Source of the DNA: Pseudaminobacter sp040049255
Lineage (GTDB): Bacteria; Pseudomonadota; Alphaproteobacteria; Rhizobiales; Rhizobiaceae
DNA: 64,000 bases
Direction: 5' to 3'
Assembly: GCF_040049255.1 (NCBI RefSeq)
Contig: NZ_JBDZDR010000001.1
Coordinates: 372,001-436,000 of the forward strand
Part shown: one piece after another, positions 50,653 to 59,983 of the stretch
How the letters are laid out: every line of letters begins with the position of its first letter
How positions within the stretch are numbered: position 1 is the first letter of the stretch
Program-made: the position numbers and the translations under genes
Notes under the pieces: model-generated
Told to the model about the DNA's origin: nothing
Database searches by the model: none
The model's input: only the letters and a program-made list of their open reading frames with translations

Positions 50653-51363
50653 TCACTTCCAGAACGTGACCCACTCCTCCTGCGGGGCGCGGTCGGTGCG
50701 GAACGTGCTTTCCGGCTTGGTGGTGTCCTCGTGGCCGAGCGCCATGCCGCACACCACGATTTCCTCGTCGGGAATGTTCAGGATTGGCCTGATCTGCTGG
50801 TGATAAGGCGCAAACGCCGCCTGCGGGCAGGTGTGCAGCCCCCTCGCCCGCGCGGCGATCATGATGTTCTGCAGGAACATGCCATAATCGATCCAGGAGC
50901 CCTGGTTGAGCCGGCGGTCGATGGTGAAGATCATGCCCACCGGCGCGTCGAAGAAGATGAAGTTGCGGTCGTGCTGCGCGCGCATGCGCTCCACCTCGCG
51001 CCGGCCGATGCCGAGCGCGCTGTAGAGGCCGAACCCATTGGCGCGGCGGCGCGCCAGATAGGGCTCGAAGAACTGGTCGGGATAATATTTGTACTCGTCC
51101 CAGACAGCCTTCTCGGCGCGGATGCCGGAGTTCAGGATCGCGTCGCCGATGCGCTGCTTGGTCTCGCCCTTGGTGACATAGACCTTCCACGGCTGCATGT
51201 TGGTGCCGGACGGCGCGCGAGCGGCGACATCGAGGATCTCGCGGATCGTCTGGTCGTCCACCGGCGTGGGCAGGAATGCGCGCACCGAGCGGCGCGACAT
51301 GATCGCCTCATCGACGTCATCTGCCACGTCATTCGAATTCGCCCCGGTTCCGCGTGCAAGCAT
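50653..51363 (-). CDS. Nitroreductase-family flavoprotein
   Basis: A 236-residue FMN-binding protein of the nitroreductase superfamily: MSRRSVRAFLPTPVDDQTI with the FMN-binding Arg-x-Ser-x-Arg motif, APSGTNMQPWKVYV, and the C-terminal AFAPYHQQIRPILNIPDEEIVVCGMALG. It reduces nitro or quinone-like compounds with NAD(P)H; the natural substrate is unknown. AAGGAAAAGG precedes the ATG at 51363. It is convergent with the sox operon and divergent from the XRE-cupin regulator gene. Confidence 0.88.
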   Translation of the reverse strand: MLARGTGANSNDVADDVDEAIMSRRSVRAFLPTPVDDQTIREILDVAARAPSGTNMQPWKVYVTKGETKQRIGDAILNSGIRAEKAVWDEYKYYPDQFFEPYLARRRANGFGLYSALGIGRREVERMRAQHDRNFIFFDAPVGMIFTIDRRLNQGSWIDYGMFLQNIMIAARARGLHTCPQAAFAPYHQQIRPILNIPDEEIVVCGMALGHEDTTKPESTFRTDRAPQEEWVTFWK

Positions 51364-51469
51364 GACCTTTTCCTTCTGATACGGTCCGCAACCGGAACGC
51401 CCCCCTCGCCCCCGGTCGCCCCAGCATTTGCACCAGCCCACCCGCTCTCGCAAGCAATACCTGCACTAC

Positions 51470-51520
51470 GTGAAATTCCGCTTGAATTTTTCATCGAACT
51501 GTCATCTGGTGAAATTTGAG
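51470..51520. promoter_or_regulatory. AT-rich half-site cluster before the XRE-cupin regulator
   Basis: GTGAAATT occurs at 51470 and at 51509-51516, with GAATTTTTCATC between them in opposite orientation. A related TGTGAATT lies around 52182 just before the oxidase gene at 52204. These repeats are candidates for an operator used by the downstream regulator. No mapping data exist; the call is by eye. Confidence 0.38.
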
Positions 51521-51531
51521 GAGAAATTTTC

Positions 51532-52137
51532 ATGTCGCCGCAAAGGGCCCGACATTCAGCGACCAACGGCTCGCCCGAAAGCAGCGCCAATGCGCTGCTG
51601 GCGCGCGATCTGCGTGCGCTGCGCAAGGGGCGCGGACTGACGCTTTCGGAAGTCGCGCTGACGCTCGGCCGCTCGGTCGGCTGGCTGAGCCAGGTCGAGC
51701 GCGGCCTGTCGACGCCATCCATCGGCGACCTGCGCGCCTTTGCGGAGCTGTTCGGCGTGCCGGTCAGCCTATTCTTCGGCCATGATGTGCCCGACGAGGC
51801 AGAACGCGGCGTGATCGTGCGCGCCGGCCGCCGCCGCTCGCTGGGCACGAGCGAAACCGGCCTGGTGGAAGAACTGCTGTCTCCGGACCTCGGCGGCAGC
51901 TTCGAGATGCTGCGCTCCGAATTCGCGCCCGGCGCGGAGCTGAAGAAGCCCGCCAACCGGCCGACCGAGGAAGCGGGCTATGTGGTATCCGGCGTGTTCG
52001 ACGTCGAGATCGACGGCACGTGGCACCATCTGGGCGAAGGCGACAGTTTCCGGTTCGAAGGCAAGCCGTTCCGGTGGAGAAATCCGGGCAGCGAGCCGGC
52101 GGTAGTGATCTGGGTGATCTCGCCGCCGGTCTATTGA
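51532..52137 (+). CDS. XRE-family regulator with C-terminal cupin domain
   Basis: A 201-residue regulator. The helix-turn-helix lies at residues about 25-80 (LRALRKGRGLTLSEVALTLGRSVGWLSQVE), and a small cupin (double-stranded beta-helix) domain at about 125-201 (EAGYVVSGVFDVEIDGTWH and GDSFRFEGKPFRWRNPG). This architecture, as in SutR or PuuR, regulates amine, amino acid or sulfur metabolism genes next to it. GAGGAG before the ATG supports the start. It is followed, after 66 bases, by the oxidase-methyltransferase-aminotransferase operon, so it is the likely local regulator. Confidence 0.87.
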   Translation: MSPQRARHSATNGSPESSANALLARDLRALRKGRGLTLSEVALTLGRSVGWLSQVERGLSTPSIGDLRAFAELFGVPVSLFFGHDVPDEAERGVIVRAGRRRSLGTSETGLVEELLSPDLGGSFEMLRSEFAPGAELKKPANRPTEEAGYVVSGVFDVEIDGTWHHLGEGDSFRFEGKPFRWRNPGSEPAVVIWVISPPVY

Positions 52138-52203
52138 GGAATATCGGAATTACACGGGCCCGGCAGAGGAGCCGGCTCGAAATGTGAATTGAGGGAGGAA
52201 AAA

Positions 52204-54654
52204 ATGGCGGAGTTTCCGACGACGGCACGTGTGGTCATCATTGGCGGCGGCGCGGTCGGCGTCTCAGCGCTCTACCATCTGGCCAAGGCCGGCTGGACCG
52301 ATTGCGTGCTTCTGGAAAAGAACGAACTGACGTCGGGCTCTACCTGGCACGCGGCGGGCAACGTGCCGACCTTCTCGTCGTCCTGGTCGCTGATGAACAT
52401 GCAGCGCTACTCCACGGAACTCTACCGGGGGCTGGCAGCCGAAGTCGACTACCCGATGAACTATCACGTCACCGGCTCGCTGCGCCTTGCCCACTCGAAG
52501 GAGCGCATGCGCGAGTTCCAGCGTGCCAAGGGCATGGGGCGCTATCAGGGCATGGACATCGAGGTGATCGGCCGCGACGAGATCACGGGCCGCTACCCCT
52601 TCATCGAGACGCATGAGCTGGAAGGCGCGCTCTACGATCCGAACGACGGCGACATCGACCCCGCACAGCTCACCCAGGCGCTGGCCAAGGGCGCGCGCGA
52701 CATGGGCGCCAAGATCATCCGCTTCTGCCCCGTCAGCGGCGTGCGCCGCGAGAACGGCGAATGGGTGATCGCCACCGCACAGGGCGAAATCCGCTGCGAA
52801 TATGTCGTCAACGCCGCCGGCTACCGCGCGCAGGAAGTGGGTCGCATGTTCGGCCGCGAAGTGCCGATGATGGTCATGAGCCATCAGTACATCCTGTTCG
52901 ACGAGATCCCCGAACTAGCCGCCTGGTCGAAGGAGGCCGGCCAAAAACTGCCGCTGCTGCGCGACGTGGACAGCTCCTACTACCTGCGTCAGGAAAAGAA
53001 CGGCATGAACCTTGGCCCCTATGAGCGCAACTGCCGCGCCCATTGGGCTACCGAAGACGACCCGATGCCGGCCGACTTCTCCTTCCAGCTCTATCCGGAC
53101 GACCTGGAGCGGCTGGAATGGTATCTGGACGATGCCGTGCGCCGGGTGCCGATCCTCGGCACGGCGGGCCTCTCCAAGGTCATCAACGGCCCTATTCCCT
53201 ACGCGCCGGACGGCAACCCGCTGATCGGCCCGATGCCGGGCGTGCCCAACGCCTTCGAAGCCTGCGTCTTCACCTTCGGCATCGCGCAGGCCGGCGGCGC
53301 CGGCAAGGTGCTGGCCGAATGGGTGACCGAAGGTCAGACCGAATGGGACATGTGGTCGTGCGACCCGCGCCGCTTCACCTCGTTTGCGGCCGCGCCCGAC
53401 TATGCGGTGGCCAAGGGCATGGAAATCTACGGCAACGAATATGCCATCTGGTTCCCGCGCCACGCCTGGCCGGCCGGCCGCGACCGCAAGCACTCCCCGA
53501 TCCACGATCGCATCCAGAAGCTCGGCGCGCAGTTCAACTCCTATAACGGCTGGGAGCGTGCGACCTGGTTCGCGCAACCCGGCGACGACGTGTCGGAGGA
53601 ATCGACCCAGACGTTCAAGCGCTCCGGCCCTTGGGAAAAGCGCATCCGCGAAGAGTGCCTCGCCGTGCGGGACGCCGCCGGCATCCTCGACCTGCCCGGC
53701 TTCTCGCGCTTCCGCCTGCAGGGCCCCGGCGCGCGCGCGTGGCTGTCGACGCTGATCACCGGCGTGGTGCCGAAGCCCGGCCGCATCGGCCTCGGCTACT
53801 TCGCCGACGATGCCGGCCGCATCGTCACCGAAATGTCGATCATGGCAATCGACGAGGACTTCTTCTTCCTCATCACCGCCGCGATCGCCCAGTGGCACGA
53901 CTTCGAGTGGCTGCAGAAGCATCTGCCGGAGGGCGCGGAGATCACTCTGCAGGACGTGACCGAGAACTTCACCTGCCAGATCCTGTCGGGCCCGAACTCG
54001 CGCGCTATCCTTGGCGAGCTGACCGACGCCGACCTGACAAAGCCCTGGCTCACGCATCAGAGCGCGCAGGTTGCGGGGCGCTGGTGCCAGCTGGTGCGCG
54101 TTTCCTTTGCCGGCGAACTCGGCTGGGAAATCCACTCCAAGATCGAGGACACCGCCGCGATCTTCGACGCCATCTGGGAAGCCGGCCAGAAGCACGGCCT
54201 GAAGCCGTTCGGCATGTTTGCGCTCGACAGCCTGCGGCTGGAAAAGGGTTATCGCGCCTGGAAGGGCGACCTTTCGACAGACTACACGGTGCTGCAGGGC
54301 GGGCTGGAGCGCTTCGTGAAGTGGGACAAGCCCGAGTTCAAGGGTAAGGCAGCACTCATGAACGAGAAGCAGCAAGGCGTAAAGAAGCGCTTCGTGACGC
54401 TGGTGGTCGACGCCGGCGAATGCGACGCGCCGTACATGTCGACCATCTGGCACGACGGCAAGGTGGTGGGCGAAACCACGTCAGGAGGCTTCGGCTACAG
54501 GGTGGACAAATCCATCGCCCTTGGCATGATCCGCGCCGATCTCGCCGTGCCGGGCACCGAGGTGCAGGTGGAAATCTTCGGCGAGAATTGCGCGGCGGTG
54601 GTGCAGGAAGACCAGCCGCTGTGGGACCCGAAGAACGAAAGGTTGCGTGCATGA
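52204..54654 (+). CDS. FAD-dependent demethylating oxidase with GcvT domain (first in operon)
   Basis: An 816-residue DMGDH/sarcosine dehydrogenase-like enzyme. The FAD motif is VVIIGGGAVGVSALYHLA (residues 10-27), and STWHAAGN holds His49, the position for covalent FAD attachment. The C-terminal half is a GcvT-type THF-binding region (LGWEIHSKIEDTAAIFDAIW; FGMFALDSLRLEKGYRAWKG). It likely removes one N-methyl from a dimethyl- or monomethyl-amino acid as methylene-THF. GAGGGAGGAAAAA precedes the ATG at 52204. Its stop overlaps the next gene by 4 bases. Confidence 0.9.
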   Translation: MAEFPTTARVVIIGGGAVGVSALYHLAKAGWTDCVLLEKNELTSGSTWHAAGNVPTFSSSWSLMNMQRYSTELYRGLAAEVDYPMNYHVTGSLRLAHSKERMREFQRAKGMGRYQGMDIEVIGRDEITGRYPFIETHELEGALYDPNDGDIDPAQLTQALAKGARDMGAKIIRFCPVSGVRRENGEWVIATAQGEIRCEYVVNAAGYRAQEVGRMFGREVPMMVMSHQYILFDEIPELAAWSKEAGQKLPLLRDVDSSYYLRQEKNGMNLGPYERNCRAHWATEDDPMPADFSFQLYPDDLERLEWYLDDAVRRVPILGTAGLSKVINGPIPYAPDGNPLIGPMPGVPNAFEACVFTFGIAQAGGAGKVLAEWVTEGQTEWDMWSCDPRRFTSFAAAPDYAVAKGMEIYGNEYAIWFPRHAWPAGRDRKHSPIHDRIQKLGAQFNSYNGWERATWFAQPGDDVSEESTQTFKRSGPWEKRIREECLAVRDAAGILDLPGFSRFRLQGPGARAWLSTLITGVVPKPGRIGLGYFADDAGRIVTEMSIMAIDEDFFFLITAAIAQWHDFEWLQKHLPEGAEITLQDVTENFTCQILSGPNSRAILGELTDADLTKPWLTHQSAQVAGRWCQLVRVSFAGELGWEIHSKIEDTAAIFDAIWEAGQKHGLKPFGMFALDSLRLEKGYRAWKGDLSTDYTVLQGGLERFVKWDKPEFKGKAALMNEKQQGVKKRFVTLVVDAGECDAPYMSTIWHDGKVVGETTSGGFGYRVDKSIALGMIRADLAVPGTEVQVEIFGENCAAVVQEDQPLWDPKNERLRA

Positions 54655-55556
54655 CGAAGGTTGTCCTCACGGACGGCGGCATGGGCCAGGAGCTCGTGCG
54701 GCGAAGCAAGGGCGAGCCCACGCCGCTGTGGTCGGCAAAGGTGCTGATGGACGAGCCCGACCTGGTGCGCGGCCTGCATGCGGAATTCATCCGGGCGGGT
54801 GCCCGGGTGATCACGCTCAACACCTATTCCGCCACGCCCGAGCGGCTGGAGCGCGAGGGCGCGCCGGAATTGTTCAAGCCGTTGCAGCGGCGCGGCATCG
54901 AGCTGGCCAAGGCGGCCCGCGACGAGGCGGGAGACGCCGCCATCGCCGGCTGCCTGCCGCCGCTGTTCGGCAGCTATGCGCCGGCACTGACCATCTCCTA
55001 TGAGAAGACGCTGGACATCTATCGCCGCGTGGTTGCCGAACAGGCCGACCATGTCGACCTGTTCCTGTGCGAGACCATGGCCTCGGCCGACGAAGCGCGC
55101 GCAGCCGTCACCGCCGCGACCGAGAGCGGCAAGCCGGTCTGGGTCTCCTGGACGCTGGCCGACCATGGCGAACCGCGCCTGCGCAGCGGCGAAAGCCTTG
55201 CCGCCGCAAACGCGGCCCTTGGCGACATGCCGCTCGCCGCGCGGCTCATCAATTGCTGCCGCCCCGAGGCGGTCGATACGGCCTTTGCGGACCTCCTCGC
55301 GCTCGGCGGCAAGGTCGGCGCCTATGCCAACGGCTTCACCGCCGTCGAGGCGCTGAAGCATGGCGGCACGGTGGACGTGCTGCACGCACGCCACGACCTC
55401 GACCCCGCTGCTTACGCCGACTTCGCTATCGGCTGGGCGAAGCGCGGCGCCTCCATCATTGGCGGCTGCTGCGAGGTCGGGCCAGAACACATCGCAGCCC
55501 TGCGCGACCGCCTTGTCGCTGACGGGTTTGAAATCGCAGGAGCCTTCGATGCCTAA
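54651..55556 (+). CDS. Homocysteine S-methyltransferase-family protein
   Basis: A 301-residue methyltransferase of the MmuM/BHMT family. It has VLTDGGMGQELVRRS at the start, LFLCETMASADEARAAV, and zinc ligands in LINCCRPEA and GGCCEVGPEHIA. The donor may be a betaine or S-methylmethionine; the acceptor would be homocysteine. The NCC form differs from the ANCG form of the Bmt at 12747, so the two proteins probably use different donors. It overlaps the oxidase before it (ATGA) and the aminotransferase after it (8 bases), which places it in the middle of the operon. Confidence 0.86.
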   Translation: MTKVVLTDGGMGQELVRRSKGEPTPLWSAKVLMDEPDLVRGLHAEFIRAGARVITLNTYSATPERLEREGAPELFKPLQRRGIELAKAARDEAGDAAIAGCLPPLFGSYAPALTISYEKTLDIYRRVVAEQADHVDLFLCETMASADEARAAVTAATESGKPVWVSWTLADHGEPRLRSGESLAAANAALGDMPLAARLINCCRPEAVDTAFADLLALGGKVGAYANGFTAVEALKHGGTVDVLHARHDLDPAAYADFAIGWAKRGASIIGGCCEVGPEHIAALRDRLVADGFEIAGAFDA

Positions 55557-56742
55557 GCCATCCGCCCGCGTTTCCGGCATCACCCCCTCCGGCAAGGACG
55601 GGTGGGAGGTGCATTTCGAAGCCGTCACCCGCAAGGAAGCCGGCGAGGACATCATCATGCTCTCGGTCGGCGACCACGATTTCGACACGCCGACCGAGAC
55701 CGTCGAAGCCTGCGTGACCGCCGTGCGCGGCGGCTATCATCACTACACCCAGCTGCCCGGCATTCCGCGCCTGCGCGAGGCGATGGCGCGGATTTCGACG
55801 CAATCGACCGGCGTGCCCACCACCGCCGACGAAATTCTTGCCGCACCGGGCGGCCAGCTCGCGCTCTATACTGCCACCCAAGCCGTGCTCGACCCCGGCG
55901 ACCACGCCATAGTGGTGGCGCCCTACTACGCCACCTACCCGCCGACCTTCCGGGCGGCCGGTGCCGATTTCACGGTGGTGGAGGCGCGCTCGGAAGACGG
56001 TTTTCAGCCGCGCGCTGAGGATATCGAAAAGGCGCTGCAGCCCAACACGCGCGCCATCCTCATCAACACGCCGAACAACCCGACCGGCGCCGTCTACACG
56101 CGAGAAAGCCTCGAGGGCCTCGCTGAAGTCTGCCGCAGGCACGACCTGTGGCTGCTGTCGGACGAGGTTTACTGGACGCTCGGCGGCGGCGAGCACCTGT
56201 CGCCCCGTGCGCTACCCGGCATGGCCGAGCGCACGCTGGTCATCAACTCCATGTCGAAGAGCCACGGCATGACCGGCTGGCGCATCGGCTGGCTGACCGG
56301 CCCGAAGGACCTCATCACCGTTCTGGCCAGCCTCAACCTCGTCACCACCTACGGGCTGGGCGACTTCATCTCGCGCGCGGCGGCCGAGGCGCTGGAAAAC
56401 GGCTATGGCGTGAAAGAGATCGCTGAACGCTACGCGGCCCGGCGCACCGTGTTCCTCGACGCCGTGCGCGGCCTCAACAACATCACGGTGCGCGGCTCGG
56501 CCGGCGGCATGTATGTCATGCTCGACGTGAGCGCCGTCGAGACCGATTGCGAGAAATTCGCCTTCGGCCTGCTGGCGGCGGAAAACGTCGCCGTCATGCC
56601 GGGCTTGAGCTTCGGCGAATCCGCGGCTGGCCACATCCGCATCAGCCTGTGCCAGCCCGAAGAAACATTGATGGAAGCGGCCCAACGCCTGCGCCGCTTC
56701 GTCGCCTCCTACAGCACATCCAAGGAAAGCATAACCGCATGA
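55549..56742 (+). CDS. Class I/II aminotransferase
   Basis: A 397-residue fold-type I aminotransferase. Landmarks are MLSVGDHDFDTPTETV, a YHHYTQLPGIPRLREAMA stretch, ILINTPNNPTGAVYTRE with the cofactor-holding Asn, LLSDEVYWTL, and the Schiff-base lysine in NSMSKSHGMTGWRIGW. The C-terminal Arg that binds the substrate carboxylate is probably in HIRISLCQP. It resembles the aspartate/aromatic group; the amino acid is unknown. In this operon it would act on the fully demethylated amino acid. It starts inside the preceding gene's end and its stop overlaps the next start by 4 bases. Confidence 0.86.
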   Translation: MPKPSARVSGITPSGKDGWEVHFEAVTRKEAGEDIIMLSVGDHDFDTPTETVEACVTAVRGGYHHYTQLPGIPRLREAMARISTQSTGVPTTADEILAAPGGQLALYTATQAVLDPGDHAIVVAPYYATYPPTFRAAGADFTVVEARSEDGFQPRAEDIEKALQPNTRAILINTPNNPTGAVYTRESLEGLAEVCRRHDLWLLSDEVYWTLGGGEHLSPRALPGMAERTLVINSMSKSHGMTGWRIGWLTGPKDLITVLASLNLVTTYGLGDFISRAAAEALENGYGVKEIAERYAARRTVFLDAVRGLNNITVRGSAGGMYVMLDVSAVETDCEKFAFGLLAAENVAVMPGLSFGESAAGHIRISLCQPEETLMEAAQRLRRFVASYSTSKESITA

Positions 56743-59198
56743 CCTCCCTGCCGCAAAAGGCCATTCCCAGCAAAGCAAGGGCCGTCATCATCGGCGGCGG
56801 CGTATCCGGCTGCTCCGTCGCCTACCATCTCGCGAAGCTCGGCTGGACCGACATTGTCCTGCTCGAGCGCAAGCAGTTGACCTGCGGCACAACCTGGCAC
56901 GCCGCGGGCCTGATCGGCCAGCTGCGCGCTTCGCAGAACATGACGCGGCTGGCGAAATATTCCGCCGACCTCTACGTCAAGCTGGAGGAAGAGACCGGCG
57001 TTGCCACCGGCATGCGCCAGGTCGGCTCCATCACGGTTGCGCTGACGGAAGAGCGCAAGCACGAGATCTACCGCCAGGCCTCGTTGGCGCGTGCCTTCGA
57101 CGTCGACGTGCGCGAAATCTCGCCGCAGGAAGTCAAGAAGATGTATCCGCATCTCAACGTCTCCGACGTGGTCGGCGCCGTGCACCTGCCGCTCGACGGC
57201 CAGTGCGACCCGGCCAACATCGCCATGGCGCTCGCCAAGGGCGCGCGCCAGCGCGGCGCCAAGGTCGTCGAGGGCGTGAAGGTGACCGCCGTCCACCAGA
57301 AGAACGGCCGCGTCACCGGCGTTTCCTGGGCGCAAGGCGAAGAACAGGGCACGATCGAAACCGACATCGTCATCAACTGCGCCGGCATGTGGGCGCGGGA
57401 ACTCGGCGCCATGTCGGGCGTGACCGTGCCGCTGCACGCTTGCGAGCATTTCTATCTCGTCACCGAGGCCATCGAGGGCCTTGGCCGCCTGCCCGTGCTG
57501 CGCGTGCCGGACGAGTGCGCCTATTACAAGGAAGACGCCGGCAAGATGATGCTGGGCGCCTTCGAGCCGGTCGCAAAACCGTGGGGCATGGAAGGCATCC
57601 GCGAAGACTTCTGCTTCGACCAGCTGCCGGAAGACTTCGAGCATTTCGAGCCCATCCTCGAAATGGGCGTGAACCGAATGCCCATGCTCGGCACCGCCGG
57701 CATCCACACCTTCTTTAACGGCCCGGAGAGCTTCACGCCCGACGACCGCTACTATCTCGGCGAGGCGCCGGAGCTTGGCGGCTACTGGGTGGCGGCCGGC
57801 TACAATTCCATCGGCATCGTCTCCTCCGGCGGCGCGGGCATGGCGCTGGCGCAGTGGATCAATGATGGCGAAGCACCGTTCGACCTCTGGGAAGTCGACA
57901 TCCGCCGCGCCCAGCCGTTCCAGAAGAACCGCGCCTATCTCAAGGAGCGCGTCTCCGAAACGCTCGGCCTGCTCTATGCCGACCACTTCCCCTACCGGCA
58001 GGTGGTCACCTCGCGTGGCGTGCGGCGTTCGCCGATCCACGAGCACCTGAAAGCGCGCGGCGCCGTCTTCGGCGAAGTCGCCGGCTGGGAGCGCGCCAAC
58101 TGGTTCGCCAAGGAAGGCCAGGAACGCGAATATCGCTACAGCTGGAAGCGGCAGAACTGGTTCGAGAACGGCCGCGAGGAACATCTTGCCGTGCGCAACA
58201 ATGTCGGCCTGTTCGACATGACCTCCTTCGGCAAGATCCGGATCGAGGGCCGCGATGCGCTCGCCTTCCTTCAACGCATGTGCGCCAACGATCTAGACGT
58301 CGCGCCGGGCAAGATCGTCTACACGCAGATGCTGAACAATCGCGGCGGTATCGAAAGCGACCTCACCATCTCGCGCCTGTCGGAAACGTCCTTCTTCGCG
58401 GTGGTGCCGGGCGCCACGCTGCAGCGCGACCTTGCATGGCTGCGAAAGCACGCGCGCGACGAGTTCGTCGTCATCACCGATATGACCGCGTCCGAATCCG
58501 TGCTCTGCCTGATGGGCCCGCGTTCGCGCGAGCTGATCCAGAAGGTCAGCCCGAACGATTTTTCAAACGAGCACAACCCCTTCGGCACATTTCAGGAAAT
58601 CGAGATCGGCATGGGCCTCGCTCGCGCCCATCGCGTGACCTATGTCGGCGAACTCGGCTGGGAGCTCTATGTCTCGACCGACCAGACCGCGCATGTGTTC
58701 GAGGCGCTGGAAGAAGCCGGCCGCGAGTTCGACCTGAAACTATGCGGCCTGCACACGCTCGATTCCTGCCGCATCGAAAAGGCGTTCCGCCATTTCGGCC
58801 ACGACATCACCGACGAGGACCACGTGCTGGAAGCCGGCCTCGGCTTTGCCGTGAAGACCGGCAAGGGCGATTTTCTTGGCCGCGACGCGGTGCTGCGCAA
58901 GAAGGAAGCCGGCCTCGATCGCCGGCTGGTGCAGTTCCGCCTCACCGATCCGGAGCCGCTGCTGTTCCACAACGAGGCGATCGTGCGCGACGGCAAGATC
59001 GTGGGCACGGTGACGTCCGGCAATTACGGCCACCATCTCGGCGGCGCAATCGGCATGGGCTATGTGCCGGCCAAGGGCCAGAGCGAGGCCGACGTGCTTG
59101 GCTCGAAATACGAGATCGAGATCGCCGGCGAACGCTTTGCGGCCGAAGCTTCGCTGAAGCCGATGTACGACCCGAAGGCAGAACGAGTAAGGGCGTAA
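56739..59198 (+). CDS. FAD-dependent demethylating oxidase with GcvT domain (last in operon)
   Basis: An 819-residue DMGDH-like enzyme. The FAD motif is AVIIGGGVSGCSVAYHLA (residues about 15-32); TTWHAAGLIGQLR holds His54, the presumed flavin attachment. The THF-binding GcvT half contains TYVGELGWELYVSTDQTAHVFEAL, a HTLDSCRIEKAFRHFGHDIT motif and LGFAVKTGKGDFLGRDA. It differs clearly from the operon's first oxidase, so the two likely catalyse successive demethylations. The start overlaps the aminotransferase end (ATGA). A short repeat follows at 59208-59261. Confidence 0.9.
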   Translation: MTSLPQKAIPSKARAVIIGGGVSGCSVAYHLAKLGWTDIVLLERKQLTCGTTWHAAGLIGQLRASQNMTRLAKYSADLYVKLEEETGVATGMRQVGSITVALTEERKHEIYRQASLARAFDVDVREISPQEVKKMYPHLNVSDVVGAVHLPLDGQCDPANIAMALAKGARQRGAKVVEGVKVTAVHQKNGRVTGVSWAQGEEQGTIETDIVINCAGMWARELGAMSGVTVPLHACEHFYLVTEAIEGLGRLPVLRVPDECAYYKEDAGKMMLGAFEPVAKPWGMEGIREDFCFDQLPEDFEHFEPILEMGVNRMPMLGTAGIHTFFNGPESFTPDDRYYLGEAPELGGYWVAAGYNSIGIVSSGGAGMALAQWINDGEAPFDLWEVDIRRAQPFQKNRAYLKERVSETLGLLYADHFPYRQVVTSRGVRRSPIHEHLKARGAVFGEVAGWERANWFAKEGQEREYRYSWKRQNWFENGREEHLAVRNNVGLFDMTSFGKIRIEGRDALAFLQRMCANDLDVAPGKIVYTQMLNNRGGIESDLTISRLSETSFFAVVPGATLQRDLAWLRKHARDEFVVITDMTASESVLCLMGPRSRELIQKVSPNDFSNEHNPFGTFQEIEIGMGLARAHRVTYVGELGWELYVSTDQTAHVFEALEEAGREFDLKLCGLHTLDSCRIEKAFRHFGHDITDEDHVLEAGLGFAVKTGKGDFLGRDAVLRKKEAGLDRRLVQFRLTDPEPLLFHNEAIVRDGKIVGTVTSGNYGHHLGGAIGMGYVPAKGQSEADVLGSKYEIEIAGERFAAEASLKPMYDPKAERVRA

Positions 59199-59207
59199 GC
59201 ACCACTT

Positions 59208-59261
59208 TACCCTCCCCCCGTGTGGGGAGGGTCGATCCGCGCAGCGGAGCGGGGTGGGGGT
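59208..59261. repeat. Short intergenic repeat, related to copies at 5.8 and 31.6 kb
   Basis: CCCTCCCCCC..GGGGAGGG hairpin followed by GCGCAGCGGAGCGGGGTGGGGG. It is a reduced relative of the longer composite repeats and also sits between two genes. It may work as a terminator-like hairpin after the operon. Confidence 0.6.
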
Positions 59262-59285
59262 AGATGAAGCGCGCTGACGCCCACC

Positions 59286-59873
59286 TCAAAACTCCCTCAA
59301 CTTGCGCCGCACCTTCCGCAGGAAGGCGGCGCGGGTTTCCGGTGTGGAACTGTCCATCAGGTAATGCGCCAAAAACAGCGTGCGGCAGCGCCAGCCGCAC
59401 AGCGCCCGGATGCCGCGCAAAATCGTCTTGCGTCCGGGATGCCCAACCACATGCGACCACCAGCGCGGCGCGCCGCAGGTGGTGATGACGGCGATCTTGG
59501 CAACATGTGTCATCAGCGGCCGGATCGGTCCCGGCCCATTCGGCAGCTCGAATGCCACGTCGGTTGCCCAGACGCGATCGAGCCACCCTTTCAGCATCGC
59601 CGGCAGGCCATACCACCAGGTCGGGTAAATGAAGACGATGGCCTCGGCCCATTTCAGGTGCTCGATATGCGCGCCAAGCGCCGGATCGGTCGGGGCGCGA
59701 TCATTGTACTCGCGCCGCTCGCAGTCGCGCATGACGGGGTCGAAATTCTCGGCATAGAGATCGACCAGCCGCGCCTCGCAGCCCTTGGCGGCTATGGCCT
59801 CGAGCGCGGCGTCGCGCACCGCCGCGCAAAAGCTCTCCGGCACCGGATGGCAATAGACGACCAGGACTTTCAT
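59286..59873 (-). CDS. NAD(P)H dehydrogenase (quinone), flavodoxin-like fold
   Basis: A 195-residue flavodoxin-like NQO/KefF-type protein: MKVLVVYCHPVPESFCAAV at the FMN site, IVFIYPTWWYGLPAMLKGWLDRV (the phosphate and quinone pocket), and ITTCGAPRWWSHVVG. It reduces quinones with NAD(P)H; no special link to the methyl-amine genes is visible. The ATG at 59873 begins a good family match; the ribosome site is modest. Confidence 0.85.
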   Translation of the reverse strand: MKVLVVYCHPVPESFCAAVRDAALEAIAAKGCEARLVDLYAENFDPVMRDCERREYNDRAPTDPALGAHIEHLKWAEAIVFIYPTWWYGLPAMLKGWLDRVWATDVAFELPNGPGPIRPLMTHVAKIAVITTCGAPRWWSHVVGHPGRKTILRGIRALCGWRCRTLFLAHYLMDSSTPETRAAFLRKVRRKLREF

Positions 59874-59983
59874 TTCACCCCACTGCCCGCTGCGAGACCC
59901 GGAACAGATATGTCTTGCCCGACCGCCAATCGCAATCCAGGTTCTCGCCGATCGTCTTGCCCGGGCTGGATATTGGCAGCCAC

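Noticed and set aside
57573..57580. GTCGCAAA octamers in coding sequence (also near 17327 and 30587)
   Set aside because: They lie inside genes and lack the second half of the composite motif, so they are treated as chance matches.
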